Assembly: GCA_017552385.1 (NCBI GenBank)
Contig: JAFZQB010000010.1
Coordinates: 1-64,000, forward strand
DNA: 64,000 nt
Direction of reading: 5' to 3'
DNA from: Candidatus Saccharimonadota bacterium
Lineage (GTDB): Bacteria > Patescibacteriota > Saccharimonadia > Saccharimonadales > Saccharimonadaceae
The notes under the pieces are model-generated. The model had not been told where the DNA came from, did no database searches, and worked only from the letters and a program-made list of their open reading frames with translations. Position numbers and translations under genes: made by a program. This document shows positions 1 through 8,348 of this stretch, piece by piece (position 1 is the first letter of the stretch; each line of letters begins with the position of its first letter).

Positions 1-28
1 AAATTATTCGACGTCGCAACGACGGCCG

Positions 29-51
29 AAAAAAGAGACCTCATTGGTCTC
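29..51 (-). terminator. intrinsic terminator, minus strand
   Basis: On the minus strand a 6-bp stem (GAGACC at 46-51 read backwards against GGTCTC at 35-40) with a 5-base loop is followed by six T (29-34). It would end the transcript that starts at the tRNA-Gln promoter. Confidence 0.75.
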
Positions 52-146
52 ATCACGTGCTCGAACCGAACTTTAGGACCTAGTGGACTGATATTACAGG
101 GGTCAGGACCGTTCGCTCGGAACCTTTTGGACTCAAAAACAAAAAA
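52..146 (-). other. unexplained transcribed spacer downstream of tRNA-Gln
   Basis: About 95 bases lie between the encoded CCA of tRNA-Gln and the terminator at 29-51 on the minus strand. There is no open reading frame worth calling. Short self-complementary pieces are visible (for example GGTTCCG/CGGTCC around 108-125). It was compared by eye with the conserved SRP RNA core and does not match. It may be only a tRNA trailer or a small RNA. Confidence 0.3.
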
Positions 147-221
147 TGGCTGGGGATGAGGGATTCGAACCCCCGAATGGTGGGACCAGAACCCACTGCC
201 TTACCACTTGGCGAATCCCCA
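147..221 (-). tRNA. tRNA-Gln (anticodon CTG)
   Basis: On the minus strand the cloverleaf is complete: acceptor TGGGGAT/ATCCCCA, anticodon stem GTGGG/CCCAC with loop TTCTGGT, giving anticodon CTG. The T-loop is TTCGAAT, the discriminator base is G, and CCA is encoded (147-149). The window has gatC, gatA and gatB but no glutaminyl-tRNA synthetase, so this tRNA is probably charged as Glu-tRNA(Gln) and amidated. Confidence 0.95.
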
Positions 222-232
222 GTGTGTACACA

Positions 233-261
233 ATTTTAGCAAAAGCACGCTTATTTTTCAA
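233..261 (-). promoter_or_regulatory. promoter of tRNA-Gln
   Basis: Minus-strand TTGAAA (256-261), a 17-base spacer and TAAAAT (233-238), preceded by TG one base upstream (extended -10). The start would fall about 5 bases before the tRNA. Confidence 0.75.
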
Positions 262-342
262 GCCCTAGGCGCATAGCCAGGGTAGGTAAGGCCTCGTGGC
301 GTCTAGGTAGCCATTGTTGACCATTGCAAATTATAACATTTA

Positions 343-351
343 TGTTATAAT
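343..351 (+). promoter_or_regulatory. extended -10 promoter for the gene at 402
   Basis: TGTTATAAT at 343-351 lies inside a short palindrome (TTATAACATTTATGTTATAA, 331-350). No -35 at a proper distance: TTGACC at 317-322 is 23 bases away. Expected leader is about 43 bases. I see no feature in 262-330. Confidence 0.55.
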
Positions 352-401
352 TGTAGGCAGTACCCAATCCGTTCGCGAATTATTTTATAGGAGGGATAGA
401 A

Positions 402-884
402 ATGTTGGACTGGGAATGCACATTAGAGAGTAAATGGGAAGGTAGCTTCAGGAGAGCACTTGGAAAGATCAATAAGCTACCGTCACCAATCGGAATCGTG
501 GTCTTTGGCGCTGACTGTGCTTTCAAAAACAAGGTTATTGACATGATCCCGAATGAAGTCATTGATCTCACCCGTAATCCGGGCAGCGACTGGAAGATGA
601 GAATAAGGTGCGGAGACAGCATCCTCATTTGTATGAACGGTGACGATTCTGCATCTCATGTATGCCGGCACAACCAGGTCCAGGAACTAGCAGATGCCAA
701 GTGTACGAATGTCGTCGGCATCTATGTGAAGACCGACCCGGCATGGGCAGGAAAAGATGGAATGACGAGGGAGCGTGCGCTGAAATATAGCACGCAGTCA
801 ACCAATCTCAAGAATAATCCTCCCACTCCGGATGGACTGGACTATCTCATCACGGTAAGTGAAAAGGAATGCAAAGAAGACTAA
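402..884 (+). CDS. hypothetical protein, 160 aa
   Basis: I do not recognise this family. It is a soluble-looking protein with no signal peptide or membrane segment and six cysteines (for example in CAFKNK, RIRCGD, LICMNG and HVCRHN). The start is fixed by a strong Shine-Dalgarno (AGGAGGG at 390-396) five bases before ATG. It stands alone: its own extended -10 promoter (343-351) lies upstream and its own terminator (897-921) follows. This layout (single gene, long leader, strong ribosome site) is shared with the accessory genes at 7499, 8349, 9155, 14958 and 51869 and contrasts with the leaderless core genes. Function unknown; real gene likely from the ribosome site and paired promoter and terminator. 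Confidence 0.75.
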   Translation: MLDWECTLESKWEGSFRRALGKINKLPSPIGIVVFGADCAFKNKVIDMIPNEVIDLTRNPGSDWKMRIRCGDSILICMNGDDSASHVCRHNQVQELADAKCTNVVGIYVKTDPAWAGKDGMTRERALKYSTQSTNLKNNPPTPDGLDYLITVSEKECKED

Positions 885-896
885 GCCCCATCTCTC

Positions 897-921
897 GCCC
901 CGCACTAATGCGGGGCTTTTT
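897..921 (+). terminator. intrinsic terminator
   Basis: Eight-base perfect stem GCCCCGCA/TGCGGGGC with a CTAA loop, then five T. It ends the 402-884 unit. Confidence 0.9.
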
Positions 922-950
922 ATATCAAGACATAATCTTAATAAAGACTA

Positions 951-979
951 TTGACAAGCATAAACATTTATAATAGAAT
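951..979 (+). promoter_or_regulatory. sigma-70-type promoter for the surface protein at 1079
   Basis: TTGACA (951-956), 17-base spacer, TAGAAT (974-979). A TATAAT at 969-974 is too close to the -35 (12 bases) but could act alone. Transcription would start near 986. Confidence 0.6.
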
Positions 980-1078
980 GATAAACAGGAAACGTGTAGA
1001 GCGTTCGAATTGGCTCGTTTAAGAGCTCCGAACGTGAGTTCCAAAATAAAAACTAAAAACAAAAGCGAGCGTAGAGTT

Positions 1079-2050
1079 ATGCAAAAAACCACAAAAAAAT
1101 TACTCGGGCTAGTTGGTTTGGCGCTGGTCGTATTATTGACGATTTTCGCCTACTTCTTGCCTTCAAACGGTGTTTATGCCGATTCGGTTGCCGGCACTGA
1201 CACAATTAGAATAACCGTCATTAGCGAGTATCCATCCATCAAAATTGACGATCCAGACACGGACTATTTGACGACATCGCCAATTCTTGGACTGACTTTT
1301 ACTTATGAAAACGCCTCGTATGTTGACTTTACTGCTACCTATACCGACGGCAATGGTAATACTACAGTAGTTGCTCTGCCACGTTTTAATCCGAGCTCAG
1401 AGGAGATAGACCCAGAGCTTGGATATGGTTCCGGCACGTCTTCAGCCACTATTAATCTACGCGATTCTGGCCTCGACTATGGACATTATATTATCGAAGC
1501 GGTCTCCGGAAGCACAGTCGGAGAATCGGCAGGCGATTCGATAGAGTTTGATTACGCTCCGGCTACACTTGAAGAAGTAGCTACCGATGAAAACACGAAT
1601 GACCCGATCGTGGAAGTAACTCATGATAGCAATATAGCCCGAATTGAAATAATGCCTATCGATGAGAATGGTAACCCGCTCTTAGATGAACCAGTAATTA
1701 TTGAAATCACGCCTGACGAGAACGGTAATTATCCTTCTGGCGTAGAGACAGTTACGCTCCCGTTCACTAGTAACGGTCTGGAAGGTGGCGTATATGACAT
1801 CCTTGTTAACTCGTATAGCCCAAGTAACGAATTGCTTTACTCGCCAAAAGATATTTATCCAGCTAGCTACGAACAACCAATCGCGCCAGAAGCCCCAAAC
1901 ACAGGTAGCTTCTTCGGTAAACTTAATATTGCCGAATCTGATTACGTTATAACTATCGCAATCGTATTCGCTGCGGCTGCCGCCATCGCCTTCAGAATGA
2001 TTACTCGCAAAAAGAAAGATTATCGTAAAAACATTCGATCTAGGAAATAA
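1079..2050 (+). CDS. cell-surface protein with signal peptide and sortase-like C-terminal anchor
   Basis: From ATG 1079 the product is 323 aa. The N-terminus (QKTTKK followed by about 20 hydrophobic residues) is a signal peptide, with a plausible cut after VYA (residue 34). The middle is acidic, Ser/Thr/Asn-rich and resembles extracellular beta-sandwich repeats (the stretches IRITVIS, VEVTHDSNIARIEI and the like). The end has PNTGSFFG, then a hydrophobic helix and a Lys/Arg-rich tail: the order of an LPxTG cell-wall sorting signal, although the motif is APNTG rather than LPxTG. A TTG at 1010 in the same frame would add 23 basic residues; ATG 1079 is preferred because it gives a normal signal peptide, but neither start has a good Shine-Dalgarno. 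A strong terminator follows. Probably displayed on the cell surface; ligand unknown. Confidence 0.8.
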   Translation: MQKTTKKLLGLVGLALVVLLTIFAYFLPSNGVYADSVAGTDTIRITVISEYPSIKIDDPDTDYLTTSPILGLTFTYENASYVDFTATYTDGNGNTTVVALPRFNPSSEEIDPELGYGSGTSSATINLRDSGLDYGHYIIEAVSGSTVGESAGDSIEFDYAPATLEEVATDENTNDPIVEVTHDSNIARIEIMPIDENGNPLLDEPVIIEITPDENGNYPSGVETVTLPFTSNGLEGGVYDILVNSYSPSNELLYSPKDIYPASYEQPIAPEAPNTGSFFGKLNIAESDYVITIAIVFAAAAAIAFRMITRKKKDYRKNIRSRK

Positions 2051-2061
2051 TCCCTAAACGC

Positions 2062-2104
2062 AAAAATCGGGCGCTCACAACTGCGAGGGCGCCCGATTTT
2101 TATT
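2062..2104 (+). terminator. intrinsic terminator
   Basis: A 13-bp stem (AAAAATCGGGCGC at 2062-2074 with GCGCCCGATTTTT at 2089-2101) ends in T. A-rich on one side and T-rich on the other, so it may also work in reverse for the tRNA-Lys/tRNA-Val transcript. Confidence 0.9.
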
Positions 2105-2114
2105 ATTTTCAATA

Positions 2115-2140
2115 AATAAAAATTGCCTTTTTAAGGCAAT
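2115..2140 (-). terminator. intrinsic terminator of the tRNA-Lys/tRNA-Val unit
   Basis: Minus strand: ATTGCCTT/AAGGCAAT stem followed by a run of T interrupted by A (2115-2121). Lies just 3' of tRNA-Val. Confidence 0.7.
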
Positions 2141-2151
2141 CATCCAAATGA

Positions 2152-2228
2152 TGGTGGAGCCTAGAGGAGTTGAACCTCTGACCTTTTCTACGTCAAAGAA
2201 ACGCTCTAGCCAACTGAGCTAAGGCTCC
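2152..2228 (-). tRNA. tRNA-Val (anticodon GAC)
   Basis: Minus strand: acceptor GGAGCCT paired with AGGCTCC, D-arm GCTC/GAGC, anticodon stem TTTCT/AGAAA with loop TTGACGT (anticodon GAC), T-arm AGAGG/CCTCT with TTCAACT loop. CCA is encoded at 2152-2154. Follows tRNA-Lys in one transcript. Confidence 0.95.
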
Positions 2229-2252
2229 ACGCTCTGAATTGTTAATCGATTT

Positions 2253-2329
2253 TGGTGAGCCGGGAGAGGCTCGAACTCTCGACACCGGGCTTAAAAGGCC
2301 CGTGCTCTAACCAACTGAGCTACCGGCCC
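2253..2329 (-). tRNA. tRNA-Lys (anticodon TTT)
   Basis: Minus strand: acceptor GGGCCGG/CCGGCTC (one G-U pair), anticodon stem CGGGC/GCCCG with loop CTTTTAA (anticodon TTT), T-loop TTCGAGC, encoded CCA at 2253-2255. Confidence 0.95.
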
Positions 2330-2341
2330 AAAATCTTACCT

Positions 2342-2350
2342 ATTATAACA
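2342..2350 (-). promoter_or_regulatory. extended -10 of the tRNA-Lys/tRNA-Val operon
   Basis: Minus strand TGTTATAAT (2342-2350), 12 bases upstream of the tRNA-Lys 5' end. No convincing -35. Confidence 0.65.
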
Positions 2351-2418
2351 CTATCATTAAAAAAATAAAACCCTTTTTTGAGCTTTCGCAAACACAAGCG
2401 GTTTGATATAATATACTT

Positions 2419-3906
2419 ATGTTTGCGAACTTTCTTAAAATTTCCACAATAGCCTTGATGTTTTTAGGAGCGGTAGCTTGTCCAATTCGCCATTCGGCCG
2501 TACACGACTCTGATCCGGCTCCAGACGAAATAATTATACCTAGGGTTGATACTAGCTGTGGGTCTACTGCTGCATCTCTCAAGAAATATCTCATGGACGC
2601 TGGTTATACTCTCGATGCCGCCTCCGGGATTCTGGGCAATCTCATGCAAGAATCTGGTGTCTCGATAAAATCTATAGAAGATAGTAGTGTCAGGCCCCTC
2701 ACCACCGACTTTGTTGCTTATGATTTTGAGAACGACAAAAAGACTTTTCGGGGAGGGTTTGGTATTGCTCAATGGGACTATAAAACGCGCGTAAAAGCTT
2801 TGCAGACTTACGCAAATAATTATGCCAATGGCGTGGTAGTATCGGAGAAAGCGCAATTCGGTTATCTCGTGCAAGAGCTAAACAAACAACTTTCACCATC
2901 GGTATTAAATAGCAAAAGTTTAGAAGAAGTCACATGGATTATAGTGCGCAGCTATGAGAACCCATTTTCAGTACGCTGTACACAAAATAATCCATGCACG
3001 TCCTATTCTTTTACCTGTGAAGACGGAGATCATTGTAGATATACTGGAGTAGTTAGCTCCAGCGGGAAAAGACAAATCGCCTACTGGAACGATGTCAATA
3101 CTCATGACGCGAAGACGTCATACGACGAGCTAGTTAACAATAAATCGAAATACTTGGCAGCTTGGCGTACGTGGAACAAAAGAACTGAATACGCGCAAAA
3201 CGCCAAAGACATGGATATTACCAAATGTTCAGGCACATCCAGCCAAGATGACGATAGCTCTGATCCACAAGTCCCAACCTCGGACCCAGATCCAGACAAT
3301 CCAACGGTCACGACGACTGGCGCTATCGGTGCTAGCTCCTCAAATTCATTCTACCGACAAGATCAGTATAAGACCACTGTTTGGCGCAAAGACGGAAGCA
3401 CTATTTTCGATTCTGGCTGTTCATTGATTGCGGTCGCAAATAGTATGAAAGTACTTGGTATAAATGGTAGCAACCCAAACTTACTTGCCGAATATACCAG
3501 AAGCGTCATTCAAGGAGAAACGCAAACTGGTTGGGGTAGTTCAAGTAAATCAATTGAAATGTTACTGAGCCGCTATAATATGTCCAAAACTATGCTATGG
3601 AGCAGTTACAATACACCGACCGCTACTAAGATTCAAGCTATCCGCAACGCATTAGCCAGTGGTAAAGCTATTATCATGGGCGGAGACCGTAAACACATTT
3701 CGCCGGGGATGACTACTTGCCCAGACACGTCGAGTGGTGTTTGCGTCTTTACCTACAATGGGCACTTTGCGGCTATCGTCGGCATAACGGCGGATGATAA
3801 AATCGTTGTCGCCAATCCTGCCCGTGGCAACGGCAGGGGCAACGTCTTCAATGCGGACAACGTTCTAAAATATTCAAATAAAGCCATAGCAGTGGAGAAG
3901 AGATAA
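2419..3906 (+). CDS. secreted two-domain cell-wall hydrolase (phage-tail-type lysozyme plus C39-like peptidase)
   Basis: 495 aa. A short hydrophobic leader ends in AVAC at residue 21, which could be a lipobox, so the protein is exported or lipid-anchored. Residues about 45-200 resemble the phage-tail lysozyme family: a helical start, NLMQESG carrying the likely catalytic Glu, then FGIAQW. After a Ser/Asp/Pro-rich linker, residues about 325-495 resemble C39-like cysteine peptidases: FDSGCS with the candidate nucleophile Cys, NGHFAAIVGI with His, and VVANPARG. Expected to cut both glycan and peptide of peptidoglycan. TGATATAAT (2404-2412) ends 6 bases before ATG, so the mRNA should be leaderless. 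The next gene follows after one base. Whether the target is its own wall or that of a host is not shown. Confidence 0.8.
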   Translation: MFANFLKISTIALMFLGAVACPIRHSAVHDSDPAPDEIIIPRVDTSCGSTAASLKKYLMDAGYTLDAASGILGNLMQESGVSIKSIEDSSVRPLTTDFVAYDFENDKKTFRGGFGIAQWDYKTRVKALQTYANNYANGVVVSEKAQFGYLVQELNKQLSPSVLNSKSLEEVTWIIVRSYENPFSVRCTQNNPCTSYSFTCEDGDHCRYTGVVSSSGKRQIAYWNDVNTHDAKTSYDELVNNKSKYLAAWRTWNKRTEYAQNAKDMDITKCSGTSSQDDDSSDPQVPTSDPDPDNPTVTTTGAIGASSSNSFYRQDQYKTTVWRKDGSTIFDSGCSLIAVANSMKVLGINGSNPNLLAEYTRSVIQGETQTGWGSSSKSIEMLLSRYNMSKTMLWSSYNTPTATKIQAIRNALASGKAIIMGGDRKHISPGMTTCPDTSSGVCVFTYNGHFAAIVGITADDKIVVANPARGNGRGNVFNADNVLKYSNKAIAVEKR

Positions 3907-3907
3907 T

Positions 3908-4495
3908 ATGGAAGATACAACACCGCAATTAGGGTATCACAACTACGAAAACGCGACGACTAGACAAAATACGTCTATAAAAAAGATAATTTTCTTAGCT
4001 ATAGCCTTGGTACTTGTTATAGGTATCGCTTATGCTGTCACTCAGCTGATTCAATCACTCGGAGCCGAGAACAACGAAAACGAAGAACCAAACATCGCCT
4101 GGGCCGGAGATGACTCGCCACTTGCGGACATCCAATTCTTGACTAGCAACGGCCTAACATACGAACAATATACTGATTTTTATCACCAGCTTACGGATTA
4201 TTTCAAAGAAAAACATGCTGAGTATAAGTATGTTGAATACGTTTATGACACGTTCGACGTGAGTACTAGTGCGGATGACAAGATGACTGATTGCGTGGTA
4301 GAAGACACGGAAGGCTATGAGGAGGACGAGATGGGCTTTTGGAGCTGCAAGGGAGACGAGTTTGCTACAACGACCATGACTATGAAGCTTCGCGCCGACA
4401 ATGAGGACGAGTACACCGTCAATATTGAGCCGGATAACACCAATAATACAGTCACCATCCACCTGTACGGCAATGATCACGAAGTATTAATATAA
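3908..4495 (+). CDS. single-pass membrane protein, unknown function
   Basis: 195 aa with one membrane helix at about residues 25-49 (SIKKII then a run of I/L/A/V) and an acidic exterior rich in Asp, Glu, Tyr and Thr. Two cysteines (DCVVED and WSCKGD) could form a disulfide outside the cell. I do not recognise the family. ATG is one base after the stop of the cell-wall hydrolase, so the two form an operon and this protein may be its partner or a membrane-tethered modulator (inference from position only). Confidence 0.75.
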   Translation: MEDTTPQLGYHNYENATTRQNTSIKKIIFLAIALVLVIGIAYAVTQLIQSLGAENNENEEPNIAWAGDDSPLADIQFLTSNGLTYEQYTDFYHQLTDYFKEKHAEYKYVEYVYDTFDVSTSADDKMTDCVVEDTEGYEEDEMGFWSCKGDEFATTTMTMKLRADNEDEYTVNIEPDNTNNTVTIHLYGNDHEVLI

Positions 4496-4533
4496 TACTT
4501 CAAAATATATTATGCTTATGCTAAAATTAAGCT

Positions 4534-4740
4534 ATGACTACTAAGAAAACTCAATCCAAAAAGGCTACCAAAAAAGCGCCAGCCAAGAAAACAAAAAGTA
4601 CTGTTGCAAAGAAAATCTCTGCACCAGTGTCAAAGAACGCAAGAGACACCGAGCCGTTTAGCCCGATATTCGGCGTTATTTTGCTCATTGTTTGCGTCAT
4701 TATCGCCGTCGCATTACTAGTAGCAGCAACAAGACTTTAG
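4534..4740 (+). CDS. small Lys-rich membrane protein, truncated paralogue of the next gene
   Basis: 68 aa: about 35 Lys/Thr/Ala-rich residues, then PFSPIFGV and one hydrophobic helix to the end. It matches the first ~65 residues of the gene at 4779 almost word for word (same MTTKKTQ start, same SPIFGV junction), and the promoters match too (TGCTAAAAT at 4519-4527 versus TGTTAAAAT at 4764-4772, both ending 6 bases before ATG). This is a tandem duplication in which this copy lacks the thioredoxin domain. Leaderless mRNA predicted. The basic tail resembles DNA- or membrane-binding tails, but no function can be assigned. Confidence 0.75.
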   Translation: MTTKKTQSKKATKKAPAKKTKSTVAKKISAPVSKNARDTEPFSPIFGVILLIVCVIIAVALLVAATRL

Positions 4741-4778
4741 CTATTCTAATTGCAATGTGCTTATGTTAAAATTGAGTT

Positions 4779-5513
4779 ATGACAACTAAGAAAACTCAAC
4801 CATCTTCTAAAACTGCAAAAAAATCTTTAGTAAAGAAAACAAAAAGCACTACCGCTAAGAAAGCCTCTGCACCAGTACAAAAAACAGTCAAAAGCACCGA
4901 ACCATACAGTCCTATTTTCGGTGTCCTTTTGCTATTTGTTTGTGCCATTACGGCTGCTGCTTTGCTGATAGCGGCGATTAAAACGATTGCTCGCTTGTCG
5001 TACGGCGACGATACAAACTTTTCTGAAATATATACTCAGGTAGATGCGGATAATGTTTACAAAATTAAAACCGCAGAAGAAACTATTGCGATTTTGGAAC
5101 ACGGTACTGGTGTAGTATTTATCGGTTTCCCAAGTTGTCCATGGTGCCAGGCATATGCACCAATGTTGAATGATCTTGCGAAAGACTATGACATTAAAGA
5201 GATCTACTACTTCGATATTAAGGAGGATCGTGAAAATAATACGGAAAGCTATCAAAAGATAGTTGAACTGCTCTCCGACTACCTCCAATACGATAATACG
5301 GGCAACAAGCGCGTCTATGTGCCGGAGACTGCATTTGTCATGAATGGCGAAATAATCGGTAATGACTGGGAAACTTCTAAAGATACGCTAGGACTAAAGA
5401 CGCCAGAAGAATACTGGACCGCAGAGCGCATCAAGGCCTGGGAAGAAAGAGTTGGGCCGCTTATGGAGCAAGTCAAAGCCACAGAGAATTGCGCGACTAG
5501 CTGCAACGAGTAA
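4779..5513 (+). CDS. membrane-anchored thioredoxin-like protein
   Basis: 244 aa. A Lys-rich cytosolic N-terminus (about 1-45) and a single membrane helix (about 47-68) carry an external thioredoxin-like domain (about 85-240). The active-site motif is CPWC (C120, C123) after VVFIGFPS, where thioredoxins have CGPC, and TAFV sits where the cis-Pro strand is expected (VYVPETAF). It resembles bacteriocin-accessory/thiol-reductase folds. Likely acts on disulfides or cysteine residues outside the membrane; substrate unknown. TGTTAAAAT ends 6 bases before ATG, so a leaderless mRNA is predicted. A terminator follows. Paralogue of the truncated gene just upstream. Confidence 0.8.
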   Translation: MTTKKTQPSSKTAKKSLVKKTKSTTAKKASAPVQKTVKSTEPYSPIFGVLLLFVCAITAAALLIAAIKTIARLSYGDDTNFSEIYTQVDADNVYKIKTAEETIAILEHGTGVVFIGFPSCPWCQAYAPMLNDLAKDYDIKEIYYFDIKEDRENNTESYQKIVELLSDYLQYDNTGNKRVYVPETAFVMNGEIIGNDWETSKDTLGLKTPEEYWTAERIKAWEERVGPLMEQVKATENCATSCNE

Positions 5514-5522
5514 AATTGGGCC

Positions 5523-5550
5523 AAAGCTCGTTCATAGAAACGAGCTTTTT
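5523..5550 (+). terminator. intrinsic terminator
   Basis: AAAGCTCGTT (5523-5532) pairs with AACGAGCTTT (5539-5548) across a short loop and continues into T. Confidence 0.85.
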
Positions 5551-5588
5551 CTTGCATTTATCTCTAAAAAGTGCTACAATATACCGTC

Positions 5589-7403
5589 ATGGATAAGAAC
5601 AAAATCAGAAATGTGGCTATTATTGCGCACGTCGATCATGGCAAAACTACGCTGGTCGATGGGCTTTTGAAGCAATCTCACACATTTCGTGATAATCAGG
5701 CCGAAATGAGCCAAACGCTCATCATGGACTCTGGCGACCAGGAACACGAACGCGGTATTACTATTACCGCTAAGCAAACCGCAGTATTCTATAATGGCTA
5801 CAAAATTAACATTATAGATACACCTGGCCACGCAGACTTTTCCGGAGAAGTTGAACGCACGCTCAACATGGCCGATGGTGTTCTTTTGATTGTCGATGCT
5901 CAAGAAGGGCCAATGCCTCAAACGAAATTTGTGCTTCAAAAGGCACTTAGCCTGAAGCTTCGCCCGGTGGTAATCATTAATAAGATTGACAAGCCAGCCG
6001 CACGCATCGAAGAAGTGAAAGATGAAATATCTGATTTGTTCTTGGAACTCGCTACGGATGAGTCTCAACTAAACTATCCGATTTACTACGCTATTGCTCG
6101 CGAGGGTAAAGCCGGGAAAACAACCGATCTCGACGACGACCTCCACGTGATCTTTGAATCTATCATTAATGATATTCCTGCGCCACAAGTCGACGAAAAC
6201 GACGGCAAGGGCGCTCAACTTCTAGTCGCGGCGCTTGCTGCTGACAATTACCTTGGCAAATACGCCATAGGGAAAATCTTTCGTGGCAAACTCAAAAAAG
6301 GCCAGACTGTCAAACTTTTACAGCGCGACGGTTCCGCGCAGGCCAAAATTGAAAACTTGTTTACTTATCGTGGATTAAGCAAAGAAGAAGTGCAAGAAGC
6401 TACTGCTGGCGACATCGTGGCTATCACTGGTATTGGAAAAGCCAATATCGGCGATACAATTGCGACCGGCGGCCAACCAGAAGCGCTCCCGACTATTGAA
6501 CTTGAGCCACCTACCCTTTCTATTTACATTGGCCCAAACACCAGCCCACTAAAAGGGAAAGAAGGTGAATTTACAACTTCTCGTCAAATTTCCGAGCGCC
6601 TAGAGCGCGAGCTCGAAACCAATATTGCTCTCAAAATTGTGCCGGATGGCCTCGGTTATAAAGTATCTGGCCGCGGTGAATTACATCTCTCTGTCTTGAT
6701 CGAAACTATGCGACGCGAAGGCTACGAACTTGAAGCTGGACGCCCAGAAGTAGTCTATAAAGATATCGAAGGCGTCAAATCTGAGCCGATCGAGTCGCTC
6801 ACGATAGAGGTCGACTCCGCCTACGTTGGTGCAGTATCTCAAGAATTGGGTATCCGTAAAGCTGATCTCAAATCGACCGAAATTACATCCACTGGCACTA
6901 CTCGCTTTACTTACGAAATCACTACGGCCGCCCTCATCGGTTTACGCAACAATTTGCTTACCGCCACCAAGGGTACAGTTATTATGTCTTCAATCCCAAA
7001 GGGTTATAAACCAGTCGAATCCAAATATAAACCAGAACGTAACGGCGCACTGATCGCCTTTGAATCTGGCGTCTCTACGGCATATGCTCTCGATATGGCG
7101 CAAGCGCGTGGGATTCTCTTTATCCCGCCACAAGTTCCAGTTTACCAAGGTATGATAGTGGGTCTGTCTAATAAAAAAGAAGACATTGATCTTAATATTT
7201 GCCGCGAAAAGCAGCTAACGAACATGCGCACGCACGCATCTGACGGAGCAATTCAGCTCACCCCATATACGCAACTGTCTCTTGAACAGTGTCTCGATTT
7301 CCTGCTTGATGACGAGCTTCTTGAAGTCACGCCAAAATCTCTACGCCTTCGCAAACGTCAGCTTGACCCAATTAAGCGCAAGCGTGAAAATCGTACACAA
7401 TAA
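5589..7403 (+). CDS. typA: translational GTPase TypA/BipA
   Basis: 604 aa, the usual size for TypA/BipA, a ribosome-associated GTPase of the EF-G superfamily. G1 is AHVDHGKT at about residues 12-19, the switch has RGITI, G3 is DTPGHADF, G4 is NKID. The TypA-specific C-terminal region ([16 protein letters not shown], then KQLTNMR) is present. ATG 5589 is chosen over an in-frame start at 5571 because TGCTACAAT (5572-5580) lies between them and ends 8 bases before 5589; the upstream codons would sit in the promoter. A leaderless mRNA is predicted. It stands as a single gene. Confidence 0.95.
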   Translation: MDKNKIRNVAIIAHVDHGKTTLVDGLLKQSHTFRDNQAEMSQTLIMDSGDQEHERGITITAKQTAVFYNGYKINIIDTPGHADFSGEVERTLNMADGVLLIVDAQEGPMPQTKFVLQKALSLKLRPVVIINKIDKPAARIEEVKDEISDLFLELATDESQLNYPIYYAIAREGKAGKTTDLDDDLHVIFESIINDIPAPQVDENDGKGAQLLVAALAADNYLGKYAIGKIFRGKLKKGQTVKLLQRDGSAQAKIENLFTYRGLSKEEVQEATAGDIVAITGIGKANIGDTIATGGQPEALPTIELEPPTLSIYIGPNTSPLKGKEGEFTTSRQISERLERELETNIALKIVPDGLGYKVSGRGELHLSVLIETMRREGYELEAGRPEVVYKDIEGVKSEPIESLTIEVDSAYVGAVSQELGIRKADLKSTEITSTGTTRFTYEITTAALIGLRNNLLTATKGTVIMSSIPKGYKPVESKYKPERNGALIAFESGVSTAYALDMAQARGILFIPPQVPVYQGMIVGLSNKKEDIDLNICREKQLTNMRTHASDGAIQLTPYTQLSLEQCLDFLLDDELLEVTPKSLRLRKRQLDPIKRKRENRTQ

Positions 7404-7498
7404 CATTTACAAAAAGTAAAGAATATGCTATAATACAGGCACACATACCGCCACCATTTTTGGTGACTGTACATTAATATATAGAAAGGGGTGAAAAC

Positions 7499-8176
7499 AT
7501 GGACTGCATCCATCCGGCTGACCTCATTCCGGTTTATCTCCAGAATGGTCTTGACGTCAAAACCGAAAAAGACTTGGAATACTTGGGACGGGAAAATCTC
7601 CTGTTCCTGGCCAAATTCTGGAAAAACCGCATGGGAAAGTTCTATCAAAAAGCTGAAGCTGAGCCCAGTAGGCTCAAGCGCGACGATTTGAAGAGCGAAG
7701 TGCAATTCTGCTCTAAAAAGCGGGATTACCTGAGAGCATTAGCAGCTCGTAGCGAATCGAAACCCGCAATTTTCGAAAAGCAGGCTATCCGTGTCAGCAC
7801 CAAAGTTACCTATTTCACAACTGAGCCGGACGACAGCTACGTAAGTGGCATTGTCGTCAAAATCAATGTAGACAACAAGATTGATGTAGATGAAGCCAAG
7901 ACTGATATAGACAGAGAATCCAAGACTGGCTCGTTCAGTATTCGTGTATACGATAGAAATCTGTTAACCAAGTATTATGATTTTGTATACACACCTGACG
8001 GACGCTCGCTGTTCTTAACCAGCGACTTTGAGTACTATTGTGCTCATCCGGACTACTTCAAGTTTGTGCTCTACTACTGTACTGATACGCTTACGCCCAG
8101 TGAAATCGCCTACATCGATCGTATGCTTGCCGCTCTCCCGGAAACTGCAACCCCCGCCTCGCCTGACATTGCTTGA
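7499..8176 (+). CDS. hypothetical protein, paralogue of the gene at 8349
   Basis: 225 aa, soluble. No known family recognised. Two blocks recur in the protein encoded at 8349: an N-terminal helical block (YLGRENLLFLAKFW, then ESKPAIFEKQ) and a C-terminal block (an aromatic stretch, then HPDYFKF). The middle, with VTYF...VSGIVVKINV, looks like a beta-barrel that differs between the two. Promoter TGCTATAAT (7426-7434), leader about 58 bases, strong AAAGGGGTG ribosome site 7 bases before ATG, and a terminator at 8252-8287. The C-terminus is Pro/Ala-rich (ATPASP). Confidence 0.75.
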   Translation: MDCIHPADLIPVYLQNGLDVKTEKDLEYLGRENLLFLAKFWKNRMGKFYQKAEAEPSRLKRDDLKSEVQFCSKKRDYLRALAARSESKPAIFEKQAIRVSTKVTYFTTEPDDSYVSGIVVKINVDNKIDVDEAKTDIDRESKTGSFSIRVYDRNLLTKYYDFVYTPDGRSLFLTSDFEYYCAHPDYFKFVLYYCTDTLTPSEIAYIDRMLAALPETATPASPDIA

Positions 8177-8251
8177 GCCTCGCTCACCAGTCCACACCCA
8201 CTGGATAATGTCAGACACCTGCGCTGGCCGCAGCGCCTCACCCTCTTCCGT

Positions 8252-8287
8252 CCCCTCGGTACTCATAGAGTAAAGAGGGGCTTTTTA
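8252..8287 (+). terminator. intrinsic terminator
   Basis: CCCCTC (8252-8257)/GAGGGG (8275-8280) with an inner TACTC/GAGTA helix, then CTTTTTA. Confidence 0.85.
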
Positions 8288-8348
8288 TTTGCGCAATAAG
8301 AATAATTATGGTATAATAATGCAACGCACATTAAAAAGGAGGGTAGCT

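Noticed and set aside
52-146. SRP RNA (ffs)
   Set aside because: A GGTCAGGACC-like piece was seen, but the conserved SRP core sequence and tetraloop are missing.
1010-1078. TTG start 23 codons upstream of the surface protein
   Set aside because: Would put a long basic segment before the signal peptide; kept only as an alternative start.
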